Assembly (NCBI GenBank): GCA_914767715.1
Contig: OU612067.1
Location: forward strand, 25,208,162 to 25,272,161
Origin: Membranipora membranacea
Taxonomy: Eukaryota > Bryozoa > Gymnolaemata > Cheilostomatida > Membraniporidae
Direction: 5' to 3'
Length of the DNA stretch: 64,000 bases
The notes under the pieces are model-generated. The model was not told where the DNA came from and did no database searches. It worked only from the letters and a program-made list of their open reading frames with translations. The stretch's first letter is position 1. Each line of letters opens with the position of its first letter. Made by a program: the position numbers and the translations under genes. Shown piece by piece: positions 11,677 through 22,960 of this stretch.

Positions 11677-13325
11677 GATTTGAAATAGTTTTCCCACTCC
11701 AACGAACTTAGCCGATGCTCTCACATCATCGCGTCAGTATCAACTCACAATAATGACCTCATCACACAGAGCTTAGATTGTTTGCATATTTGATGCTTTG
11801 CATTTTGGCAGGGATACTTTCCTTGAAAGTGACTGCAAGGAGGTCATCTCCAAAGTCGGTTCCAAGACTATATAGTTATGCATTGACGGCATATCGGTAA
11901 CAGGTGACACAAGCTGAATTCGGAGTGATAAGAACCTTGAAATCTGAAAATGAAACCCCCACAGCGAGGGGCCATTTCACAATCATCAGACTCCCGTTAT
12001 TCTAGTACCCCCTGTAATATTATTGTGTTGCAAAACTCCTACTAGTGTAGAATTGTTTGGTGTTTTTTTTTAGTGGAGTGGAACCTAATATGATGGGAGT
12101 GTTGGTTCAGGATACAGCTCATGATTTTTTTTCTGCCCACATACAAATATCCCTGTTATTGTTAAAGATTATTTGGAGATTAGCCTACAAACCGACAAAC
12201 TTGACAGTCTGACAAACTTGCATGATATCAATGATGGGAAATATGATAAATCCATAAACTCTATAAGTTTATGGATAAATCAGATAAAAAGCTGATAATT
12301 GTTATTATTGGTGGTGTAGGTCGATATTAAATTCTCTCTAACGGTCATAATGTGGCAATTTTTTTGTTTATTCATCAAAAATGAGCTTTGAGGATAGTCG
12401 CACTTGCAGACCTTCACAGAATACACTATTCTTTTGTCTGGACAGACCAGCTTAGTAGTGCTTTGAATTTAATGATGCTTTCTCATATTATTTGCTACTT
12501 CACTAACTCACTTTTTTTAAATATTCAATAGTCAACACATAATTCAATTTACATCAAAAACAGGTCACCTGAACACAAAATTTTCATCGATCACATGAGG
12601 ATAGAGTACTATTTGTGTTAATAGGCAATAAAACCTTGCTAAAAATACACCACAGATATTACCAAACACAAATATTTTTGGAAGCCCGAGATCACCCTTC
12701 TATAAATAGGACAGCACTTATAGACAATGATATTTTTCATAAATACACCTGACTGCTTTGTTTTTATTTATTCATTTATTTATGCATGGTATTTATTTGT
12801 CATTGACTTTGATCGACAATAATAAAGTATATATATATAGTGTCACGCCAATGAATATTCTTCTTTTTGTCCGTATACCACTCCTGAGGAGCTACAACCA
12901 GTATCAGGTTGTCAGAGAATGTATTGTCAATTGCTATTGCTAGTAGATTAGTGCCACAAAACTGCATCACTAGGCAGCAGGGGGAATGGAAGGGGACAGT
13001 AACTGAGTTTCTGATGACGGAAGTGATATGTTTGGGCAAACAAGACAGTTTCAGAAGTTTCAAAGCATATGAAGGCTTGTTTAATGAAATAAGGAAATCA
13101 GCTCACGTTGAATGACTACTATCAATCCATAAAAACTACACACTTACATACCTACCAAACCCTCGCTTGGTCTGAGCAGGGAGGGTGGAATAAACCCTCC
13201 CTGCTCTGAGCGCGGAGACAACCAAGGTTTCCCTATTTATAGGAGTTATTTACCCTCACTGTATTGGTTTATTAATTGTGTAGCAAAGTGTGGGAGTTAT
13301 GCTTTCATGAGTATTCATAAGAAAA
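11677..13325. other. Intergenic region between the F-x-D-A-P gene and RPL4 fragment
   Basis: This should include the promoter of the minus-strand gene starting at 11676. Small ORFs around 12758-13115 overlap on both strands and resemble nothing I know. An imperfect foldback with the arms GAGCAGGGAGGGT and ACCCTCCCTGCTC lies at 13160-13200. Confidence 0.4.
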
Positions 13326-13327
13326 CT

Positions 13328-13456
13328 TAGGCCACGTGACACCACACTTTAACATCTTATATAGTTTCCGCTTGGACTTGTGGTCCTTCCTTTTTAACAC
13401 GCTGCAGCCATCTTAGCACACGCATTTTAGGAGTGCCCTCCCAATTGTCCCCAAAA
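13328..13456 (+). promoter_or_regulatory. RPL4 promoter with TATA-like box and 5'TOP start
   Basis: A CACGTG box (13332), a TATATAG element (about 13358) and, some 30 bases later, a pyrimidine tract CCTTCCTTTTT (about 13386) typical of the 5'TOP start of ribosomal protein mRNAs. The ATG follows at 13457. Confidence 0.6.
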
Positions 13457-13858
13457 ATGGTATGTATTTTACAATAAAGACGGCATGCTTAAAAGTTATT
13501 CACTGTGAAAGATAGCAATCACACTGTGTGTCATTGAAATGATACATATCCATGTTTCACTGCAGTATTGAGGATTTTTATTGTAAATTGACGAGATGCT
13601 GCATTAGGCAACAATAATACATCATACATACATTTTTTTCATTCATTTGATTTCATTGAAAATGATAACACTTGATATATTTTCAGGCTGCGCGGCCTAT
13701 GGTATCAGTGTACAGTGAGAAGAATGAGGCAACAAACACTACAGTTCAGCTGCCCGCTGTTTTCAGAGCTCCAGTCAGACCTGATGTAGTACAGTTTGTT
13801 CACACCAACGTCAGAAAGAACAGCAGCAGACAACCATTCGCTGTTTCAAAGGGCGCTG
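13457..13858 (+). pseudogene. RPL4: Ribosomal protein L4 (eL4/uL4), first two exons only
   Basis: Exon 1 holds just the ATG (13457-13459, donor GTATGT). Exon 2 is 13688-13858 and encodes the RPL4 N terminus: [15 protein letters not shown], then [20 protein letters not shown] and [16 protein letters not shown], with a phase-1 GTGAGT donor. In animals the next exon would start with HQTSAESWGTGRA; nothing like it appears on the plus strand in the remaining 50 kb. The 57 codons are intact and well conserved, so the copy is young, or this is the real gene cut by an assembly misjoin. Downstream is a transposon and then a minus-strand receptor fragment. I call it a 5' partial copy. Confidence 0.75.
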
Positions 13859-14961
13859 GTGAGTTGGTAGAATAATTGAGGGTGTGTATGCATGCATTGG
13901 TCAAATGTATTTGGTAATTAAGTTTGAATGATATGTATACATATTAGGGGTGGAACGGATCAGGGTTAGGCAACCTCGGATCGGATATCGGATTGGTCGA
14001 TAAATTCAACCTCGGATCGGATCCGGATAACGCGTACAAACGCCAAGTCCAAACAGCTGTACTCTTGCACCATAATATACAGTTAAGGTCATTGAATACA
14101 TGGATAAACAGCTTCAACAATCTTTTCCCTGAACCATTACCCTAATTTAAATGCGCGTGTATCTGCTTGGATATAATACTTTACAAGGACCAACTTATCA
14201 CTCAAACAGCCACGGTGCAAGGATCACACAAACAGTTTATTTGAAAGTATCATTTAATGAGTACAAAGATCTCTTGACTCAATATGCCAGGATCACTCAA
14301 ACCAATGAGGTTTAGTTCATTGCTCAAACCCCGATGTTTGTAATCACTGAGTTTGAACAAACTCCCTGCACATAGGATAGGAATTGTCCTCCTACTTTGA
14401 AGAAGAGGATAACCTTGTACATTAAACTAGATAGTTTGTTACAGGGAACATCATTGGAAAAAAATTATGTCCTTATTCACAACGATCTGAGTAAAGATGC
14501 TTCTCTCAATTTGAGCAAAAAAACACATCCATCAAATTTAATCAGCAACAATATAATTAGCTATGAAAATAAGATAGGTATTGATTGCCTATTGATCACC
14601 ACTGAGTGCTTTCAGCCAAACTCCATTATCTAATCTGAACCACAAATTACCCAGCCGGCAAGGTTTAGCCAGCAACCTTCTGTAGAGGTTGCCTATGGGC
14701 AGCTTTATTGTTGGCCAATATCCTCTGACATCACCTTTCTTTGATAGGTATGCCAGAGGGAGCCAGATATCCCCATTTCCCAGCAACAGATATAATTGGT
14801 TGTAGATGCTTCTGCTTTTATACTCTATTTTATTGCCATTGGCGGATGCAGAAATAACCTTTCTGGACTGACAACACATAGCCAACACTCAAAGATTGAT
14901 GTATTTACCATCTATTAGTATGGCTCCAGCATGAGAACAGTTTACTCCCCATTGTTTTCGA

Positions 14962-16346
14962 CAGGGCTCTTAACCACTCAGGTTTAGCCCGAGTTACTCA
15001 GATTTTTGGATTCAACTCAGGCTACTCAGGGGATTTTAGAATGTAAGCTAGAAACTCAGATTTTGCTCGTTGGCAGAGATGAATAATATATAAACAATGC
15101 TAAATGTTGCCTTACAATAATTTATGCCATATTATTAATGAATGATCAGGTATTAGATTCTAGTTGTGGTAAGCTATGTAAATAATACTGCACTGCCAAA
15201 CTAATAATACCAAAGATTATAAATACTCTCACTGCACTGCCTATTCAAGTCATTTATGTGAAATCGATATGGCTAAATTCCAATTAGCATTTGAGAATGC
15301 TTTTAAAATTTAGCTTGTAACGAACTTGACAATGACAATGAACAATGATTTCTAAGGGTTATAGAATATTGACACATTACACCCAGACCCCCACTGAGAT
15401 GAATAATAAAGATAACATCAAGCTTATGCATGAGAATAATGTGCGGTATTTGTTGTGGGTATTTTATTTCATTTGTGATAAGCTATGCTCTTATTGAATT
15501 GCCAATCCCAGTGATTTGCGAAATAGATTATTATGTCTAAATAGAAGTTTAGACATGTTAAAAAAGTGATTTTGCAGGTGAACCGGATAAATCCAGGCAA
15601 TGATTTCAATAGCATCACATTACATTAATTATGCCTTTCTACCCTGGCGCCTCGATTCGTCAGCCTTTAAATCAATATTTCTACAAACAGCCTGTGGCGA
15701 TGGCCATGGTTAATCCATATGAATTGGTTCATCTGGATCAAATCTAAAATTGTTTACGATTTTATGTTTACAAGAAATGCTCTAGGTTTTTATTGATTTA
15801 CTTGCTATCACAAACATGAAATGTTGCGATAAAAGGATGCATATACTTTGTCAATAAAGGAGGTTGTTGCTAGAGTATGGAACTTGCAATTGAGGTCATC
15901 GCTCTAGAAAATTGTGTATGATGTGATGCTCATCAGCAAAACAGCACAATAATATCGAGGTCGCCTACGTCAAGCCTCAAATTCTTGGCAACATTAAAAA
16001 CTTTCCTTAGTAATTTCTTGTCTATGGTACATATGATCATGTGCAAAACAGGCAGACAGTATACATCAAGAGGGAAACTACAAAACTTTTGAACATCATG
16101 AAAGCTAAAGGCTTTGAACTAAGATGCAACATTTTTTTAACAACATGCATTCTTTGACTCGCTTTGCCAGCTATTCTTTGCACATAATCTTCAAATCTCA
16201 GGGGTTTCACCCGACAATATTTCGGTGCCATCTCAGGCGTACCCTCAGCTGTTTATGCTCAGGGCGTTTTACACCTTAAAAATACCACTGTGTGACATGC
16301 TAATATCAAAACTCAGGTTTCGAATCCTCCCAGGTTGAGAGCCCTG
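14962..16346. mobile_element. Non-autonomous hAT-like element, CAGGGCTC ends, 8-bp TSD
   Basis: The ends CAGGGCTCTTAACC (14962) and GGTTGAGAGCCCTG (to 16346) are inverted repeats of the classical hAT type. Flanking octamers are GTTTTCGA and GGTTTCGA (7 of 8). Left subterminal text (CCACTCAGGTTTAGCCCGAG) and the right end recur at 32304-32760, a second copy. No transposase is seen. Confidence 0.75.
16037..16231 (-). mobile_element. Reverse-transcriptase C-terminal fragment
   Basis: The short ORF contains KASQRMHVVKKMLHL ... FKSFVVSLLMYTVCLF, the pattern seen just after the RT domain of non-LTR elements. It is a remnant nested in the hAT-like element. Confidence 0.45.
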
Positions 16347-17250
16347 GGTTTCGATGGTACAAATTTACTTCAGTATCAATCCTAGAGGTCTAGGCTGAAT
16401 GTAAAAATGGATGTCATGGTTAGGTCGATGTAATTTGCAGACCAATGTAGCATTTGTCTCCCCTAGCGAAGTGCTTGTTTTTGAGAATGCTTTACATCCA
16501 GACTCCAAGTAATCAAATAAGACATGAGCATCCTCATTTAATTCCTGTGAACCAGTATCACATCCAAGAAATTTGAAATAGGCAAATACGACGTGGCCAT
16601 TGATTGAATCAATTGCTTCTGACACCACTTAATACGCAACACAACAAGTGGTGGTCAGGAAATGATACATTTGTTAAATTATGAATTAATTATTCTTGCT
16701 AGGTATCTAAATACCAAATGCTAATTGCTCTTAGCAAGGCAGAAGCACTCTACAGACCCCACTCAGCCAGTACCGCTTACTCCCTCTCCCACAGGCCTTC
16801 TGGGTAATTTTAGAAAATTTATAAATGTAACAAATATATTAACTACATAATCTTAATATAGAAATTGGATAGAGACAGTTAATAATATCCCTGATATACC
16901 CTTCCCTGAGAAGGATATAAAACCTCTATTAAACTTCTTGAAGAGGTTGCAAAAAATCCCTTTTTGGCAACCTCTTCCACCGGTCCATATGGCATACTAT
17001 TGGTAACAGTGTTCAGCCTCTTCCGGTAACCTCTTTCCAACTCAGTTTAGACAACTATTTGCCCGCTGGGTAATGACTATCATACTTCTTTCCTTGTCAT
17101 TTTCAGTGAGATAAATGATGCTTAGTAAGCGTTGATTAAAAACGTATCATCTCGGATCAGACATAACAAGTATCCGACCCGGTTTGTGGTTGAATCCGAG
17201 TTCAAATATCCGAAATTCAACTCCAACCTCAAGAGGTCGTTCCACCCCTA

Positions 17251-18486
17251 GCCAAGTTCAACCAGAAATTTCTCGGAAGAGAATTTATCTGGATATGAGT
17301 GCCACTGCCACCGTTGGAAATAGTAAAATTTCCTGGGAAACCTGGAGTCACAATATCTCCTGTGGGAAAGGCCGGTGTGTACTGCAACTGTGTTACTTCT
17401 TCTCCTGTCATGGTTAATTGACCTAAAATAATATTTATATAAACCCTAATTAAAACACACTTAACTGCAACTTAACCAAGGTGCGGAAGGTATGAGGAAG
17501 AACATACCCTTCTCACTTATGAATCTCAATACCAGACACTTGAAAGTCAAGATCCTCTGATTCATCTCAGACCAGTTTGCTAAAGATATTCTTTTCATTA
17601 GTGTTAACATATATATGACAAAGTTTAGTTGGGGATATAGTTACATCAAATTTGATTCAAAGATGTTGTTACCAATGGGGGTCTAACCACCACAATCTAG
17701 CTTCACCTTTGTCACGCTTATCAATCAAGCAATCACACATAAGCGTCACATGATCCCCCCCCCCACTCTAATTTTCTTTGTAATTTAGAAGACCCATTGT
17801 GTGTGTCATTATTCACACATACCACAGCTGTTGTGCTAAAAACGTGTCAAGTAAATAGCCAACTGCCACACATGTCTGTAAAAGGGCCATCTCCTTATGA
17901 CAAATACCCATTTGGCAGTGCTAACATCAATTTCAAAGTGTAAGTATTTTTAACAAAATTAAAACTTTTTTTTTCAAAGTTAGTAAGTTCCAGTGTCAGA
18001 AATGAGTGGGAACTATTGGGAACTGAGTACCCACAGAGAGATGTAGAGGGGAACTATTAGAACACAGACCCCACAGAATTTTGTGGAAAAGAACTGTGTG
18101 AAATGTCTCTTTTTGACCAGATATCAATCATATCATCTATAAGCAATCATACTATTACAGATCTACACTTCTGCATGAACGTTATTCTCCACACGCATAG
18201 ATTTGCATAATTTGGTATATGGATAGTGCAAAGATCTTTCCGTGCTGCATTGCCTTGGAATGCTGCGGACCCAGAGAGCAAAGTAGTAGAGCACCCTCAA
18301 AGAAAGATTTCCACTTGAACCACTGCTAAGGTCCCATCGTCGCTGGTCACAAAAGCCCAGTAGGTCCCCCACTCCTGTATTTCCCACAGCCAAATGCGCC
18401 CCACCCTGCCGGTGTCACAAAAAAACACACTAACCTTTGGTAGAGTAAAGAATACTCAGGGCTACAAGCAGTGCTTTGATCGCCAT
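17251..18486 (-). pseudogene. Receptor copy E: signal peptide and half of CUB1, broken
   Basis: Exon 1 (18486-18435) encodes a signal peptide, MAIKALLVALSILYSTKG, with a phase-1 GTTAGT donor. The next exon starts near 17421 (acceptor TATTTTAG) and reads LTMTGEEVTQLQYTPAFPTG ... PGFPGNF ... INSLPRNFWLNLA, matching the first CUB domain of copy D. Homology stops at 17250, exactly where the TAGGGGTGGAACG element begins. No second CUB, sushi, membrane or tail exon follows. The copy is therefore dead or yields at most a short secreted peptide. Confidence 0.7.
17690..17945. repeat. Dispersed repeat shared with 48005-48245
   Basis: Shared blocks include CTTATGACAAATACCC and TCTGTAAAA followed by similar text. 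The family is unidentified; no coding potential is seen. Confidence 0.5.
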
Positions 18487-18944
18487 CTTGGTGTAAACCC
18501 AGGTTTGATCTACTGCCTATACCTCTCAACAGCAAACACATGCACAGTTTTAAACAACCTTGCCAATAGTGAAAGGCTATTGTGTCAACGCATTCTCAAC
18601 TTCCCTGTTGCACTAAGTGAATTGCTTCAGCAACACAATGCAACCCTTTTTCTCTTTATACCTCAACTAAAAGCAAACTAGTGGCAATTGTGATTTTGTT
18701 TGGTCCGATGAAGCGAATACCTAAGCAAATAGCTTACTCAAGGCTGAGAATATAGTTCCTTAGTCATAAGACTTGATTCAATGATTTGCCATACCATATC
18801 TTGGCTTTGTATCGCGTATTAGATAGATGAAATTGACATAAAATGATGGTTGAAAAATAGCAGACACCATTTCGTTTTAGGGTGAACATAAATAATGGCG
18901 TTGTTCCAAAGTTGAGTTGAAGTTTAAGTAACATAGATTATAGA

Positions 18945-19270
18945 ATATTTTATGTTGCCGTACAACATGAAATCATGCAGAGGCGAAAATAAGAATCAAA
19001 GCAAGCATCAAACTAGAGTCCATATAATATAAGATATTTTGTGTCCGCACTAAGATCTACAATCCCAAGGTAAAATTAAACGATGAGTATTTCCTTAGTC
19101 TAAAATAGTTTCAAATGCAACAGACAAATAAAATCATTCATTAATATCAACACGATACAGACAACTCAACAAATCCAGAGAAATAAAACAAATGCGTTAT
19201 ATATTTTAATAAAATTGTGGTACTATATAATATCTAAACTCTAAAATGAGGATGGGATGTAATTCTGTGC
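18945..19270. repeat. Segmental repeat, copy i left part
   Basis: Matches 22430-22750 and 36420-36740 nearly base for base. It continues at 20533-20665 after an inserted LINE. Confidence 0.8.
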
Positions 19271-20532
19271 CTAGACAGTTTATTTAAAATTATTTCAGAC
19301 TCTTTGGTGGAGAAAATTAATGGAAATGTTATGACATTACTTTTTCTGGATTTTTGAAAGGCATTTGACTGTGTATCCCATGTTTTACTACACAATAAGT
19401 TGAAGGCTTGCGGGATCGGAGGAAATATGTTAAAACTTCTTGACACCTTTCTGACAGACAGAAGGCAGTTTGTTAAACTCAATAATATTGAATCTTGTAG
19501 ATTGCCTATCACAATAGGGGTTCCTCAAGGTTCAATCCTAGCACCAACTTTGTTTCTCATCTTCATATATGATTTATTAACTTCATCAAAATCAGACTCA
19601 TCATCATATGCATATGCTGATGATACAGTGTTCCTGTCATCTAATAAAAACCTTCAGCAAATAAAGGCAAAGGCAAAAATTTAAGTGGCATTTTTGATTG
19701 GTGCAATCGTAACCGGATGGTTATAAATGTTCAGAAATCTCATTACATGCTACTTAATATCTCAGATCCGCTTTATGACCTGGAACTGTACATAGGGCAT
19801 GAAAAACTAAAGAGACAGAGAACTACAAGACTTCTGGGTTTGGTGTTGAATGACTCGCTTTCATGGCAGGATCATCTAGAGTATGTATATAAAAAGGTAC
19901 AACGGAATGTTTACCTACTTCAAAATTTGAGATACTTCTTGGATACAGCAAGTGCCCGCACATTTTACTTCCAGTTTATCTATTGTCACCTTATATATGG
20001 TATCCATATCATTGGCAACTTGTCCTGCAATAATGCCCTCAATAGATTATTTTTGTTGCAAAAACGGGCTTTACGCATTATCGCAAATGTGCATTACATC
20101 CCATATTATCTCATTCCAACCGAATCCATTACACAGTCATTACAACTCCTACCTCTTCCTAAGCTTGTTTCTTATTTCACTTCACTTTTTGCGCATAAGA
20201 TAAACAATTTTTTAACACCTCCATTTATATATAGAGGATTTAAAAACACTACCAAGTTCAATTTCCGTGATAAACATTTACTTTTATATCATACAGACAA
20301 TCTAAGATACAAAGTTTCTGCTACATACAATTCTTTACCGTTACATTTGAGATCTAAAGAGAAGTTCAGTTCATTCAAAACTTTACTTTTCAACCATATA
20401 TTCTTGACTTGACCAACATCATTGATGATATTGTTTCCTTTCTGTTTCTCTTTTTGTGTTTTAAAAAAATATTTTCTGGCACTGAGTGCAAAACATTTCG
20501 AATGAGATGACTTTGGTTGCCAATAAAAGTAT
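19271..20532 (+). mobile_element. 5'-truncated non-LTR retrotransposon (RT C-terminal half)
   Basis: Encodes the end of a reverse transcriptase: FDCVSHVLL, GVPQGSILAPTLFLIFIYDL and the catalytic YADDTVFL, then a second frame (19717-20412) with ALRIIANV-type post-RT sequence and no endonuclease. Frames are broken near 19684. Paralogous segments at 22751 and near 36745 show the uninterrupted site (CTGTGCATAGAAAATTAC), so the insertion limits are known to a few bases. A TAGA... target repeat is possible but degraded. Confidence 0.8.
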
Positions 20533-20989
20533 ATAGAAAATTACAGTTATTTTATAATCAAATTAGGAAGGAAGAAAATTCCAAACACAATATCACATAA
20601 TGCATGATACTCAACAGGCCTGTGACTTCGTAGTCGTCAGCACATCTCATTCCTAGGTTGATATATTGTCTAGATAGCATCTACTTCCCTGTAGCTTAGA
20701 GTTCCTGACTCAGTATTAAACGCAATGTAAGCACAACACTGAGTGATGAAGAAAAGGCTTTTGAGACTTTATTTGCTGTTATGAAAAAGAATAGCTCAGC
20801 AAATAACTTTATGAATTAATGTGAAGTGAACCGAACATGTCTGAATAGCTTATGTGATTGAATGTATTGCGCAGCACTGTGATTTGATGGAGTGAAGCCT
20901 CATGAGTAAAAAAGGCTAAAAGGAAGTTACAAATTTCTGCTCATTTCAATCCGTCAACAACCTCTCTAACATATATTACATGACATGCC

Positions 20990-21502
20990 TGTTAAAGTGT
21001 GTAGGAAAGCTAAAAACAACTTCTGTTCATATCAACGCTTTGCCCTTGCGATGAACAAAAAAAGTAAATTTTTTCCGCACAAAGACATTATTGAATGATG
21101 TTGCCTAATTTAATGTGCGAAAATCCAGGGTCAAGAAGGGTCTAGAGTACGTTATCTCCCCTGTCACGGATTCACATTTAATGATGATCCGCTTACAGTG
21201 TAACAGTAAGCCTAGCCCGAGCTTACCTAGGACAGTTACAAGGCTGCTCTACTTACACTGGAAATTATCAAAAAACAGTATTGGACAAAGGTAGCGTAGT
21301 CAAAGATATTTTAGTGTTAACCTGTAACAGGGGAGATAACATACTCTAGAACCTTCTAGACCCTGGATTTTTGCAATTTTAATAAGGTTACATCATTCAA
21401 TAATATCTTTGTGCGAATAAATTTACATTTTTTGTTCATTGCAATGGCAAAGCTTGGATATGAACAGCGGTTGTTTTTTGCTTTCCTAGACACTGTAACA
21501 TA
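20990..21502. mobile_element. Foldback element with about 190-bp inverted arms
   Basis: The left arm (TGTTAAAGTGTGTAGGAAAG ... ATCTCCCCTGTCACGG, to about 21180) is repeated inverted at about 21312-21502 with around 85-90% match by eye. Copy iii of the segmental duplication lacks it (near 35520). No ORF: a MITE or foldback transposon. Confidence 0.75.
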
Positions 21503-22083
21503 AAAAATGTGTCATGGGTGTGTTAAGTCCCAGAGGTCAGCATTTTCATCTACTTCAAAATATGATTCTTTGAGTTGTAGGGTTAAGAATTTGTATGCCA
21601 GAGTAATCTCACTTTCCGCCAGCCAGGAATTTTTTTGAACACGAGACTGTTCAGCTATTTGGTCTCTGTTTGTCTTCCTGGCCGCCCCAGTTTATTTCTT
21701 TCATGACAATGACTTTTAAAATAACTCATTATACAACTGCCTAAACCACAAAAATTTCGAATGTCCTGATAAGTTTGGATTTATGTTCTCTGCCACCACT
21801 TTCTGGCTGTCGATTTTTTAAATAGCTGGGCTGCTGTTAGTTATCCACTGTCACACTCTGCACAGGAATGCAGGACTTGCCTTGTACACAAACTCATTGT
21901 TGTTCGATGCTTATTAGGCTATGCATTTGTTCGATCAGGGAGATCAGTCCTAAACGCCATGTTTCAATTATCATGTCCCACACTTAACATTTGTCTTCTC
22001 CGGTAGCTAAGATAAAATGTTACAGTAGTATAGTACAGGAGAGTCAAATACAGCATAAACCTTGAACAATAAGGTAGAGTAGG

Positions 22084-22205
22084 TAGACCAAGTTTGGTCC
22101 ATTTGCCTACATTCCGAGTTGCTCCCGATCCACTGGTCACGCCGCGGCGTGACCAGTGGAGGGGGGTTACTCCAAAGCGTAGGTAAATGGATCAAACTTG
22201 ATCTA
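22084..22205. mobile_element. 122-bp foldback MITE with 9-bp target duplication
   Basis: Two 61-base arms start TAGACCAAGTTTGGTCC / TAGATCAAGTTTGATCC and meet in a perfect 30-base palindrome (CCACTGGTCACGCC and its complement). Flanks are tAGAGTAGG and gAGAGTAGG. The paralogous empty site has a single GAGAGTAGG at 36211-36219. A relative of equal length lies at 34612-34733. Confidence 0.85.
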
Positions 22206-22960
22206 GAGAGTAGGATGTATTCTAACAAGTTACCAATGAAGACCTGTCCGGCCTTGGAAATAAAAATTCATAGAAGAGACCTTGTTGAACATCAATCACA
22301 AATACCAACACCGGTTACCTCTCATTAATTACTAAGGTGTTGTCAAATATCGATATACACAAAGAGTTGATGGGAGTTGAGTTTTAGTTATATAGTTTAT
22401 TGTAGTTTATTTGCAAACTAGAATTTTTAATTTTTTCCGTTGCCGTACAACTTCAAATCAGAGGCAAAGATAAGAATCAAAGCAAGCGTCAAACTAGTTT
22501 CCTGTATAATATAAGATATAATGTGTCATCACTAAGATCTACAATCCAAAGGTAAAATTAAACAATGAGTATTTCCTTAGTCTAAAACAGCTTCAAATGC
22601 AACAGACAAATAAAATCATTCATTAATATCAACACGATACAGACAACTCAACAAATCCAGAGAAATAAAACAAATGCATTATATATTTTAATAAAATTGG
22701 TATTTTATAATATCTTATCTCTATAATGAGGATGGGATGTAATTCTGTGCATAGAAAATTACAGTTATTTTATAATCAAATTAGGAAGGAAGAAAATTCA
22801 AAACACAATATCACATAACGCATGATACTCAACAGGCCCCATTGACTTCGCAGTCATCAGCGCATCACATTCCAAGGTCAATATAAAAAATAATAGAATA
22901 TCAAAAGATTGTCAAAAATGTATCAAGAACTCCCGGAAATAACTAATGGTCTACTAATGT

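Larger units (their letters stand above)
13945..17250. mobile_element. hAT-like DNA transposon remnant with TAGGGGTGGAACG ends
   Basis: The 13-base end TAGGGGTGGAACG at 13945 is repeated inverted at 17238-17250. Both ends are followed inward by CGGAT-type subterminal repeats. No transposase is evident, and another hAT-like element (14962-16346) is nested inside. I find no matching 8-base flanks. The right end abuts the broken CUB exon of receptor copy E, so the element, or a rearrangement at it, truncated that gene. An 87-codon ORF at 16365-16628 (-) is unrecognised. Confidence 0.55.

Noticed and set aside
12758-13115. Overlapping small ORFs on both strands
   Set aside because: No recognisable domain and no splice context; probably chance.
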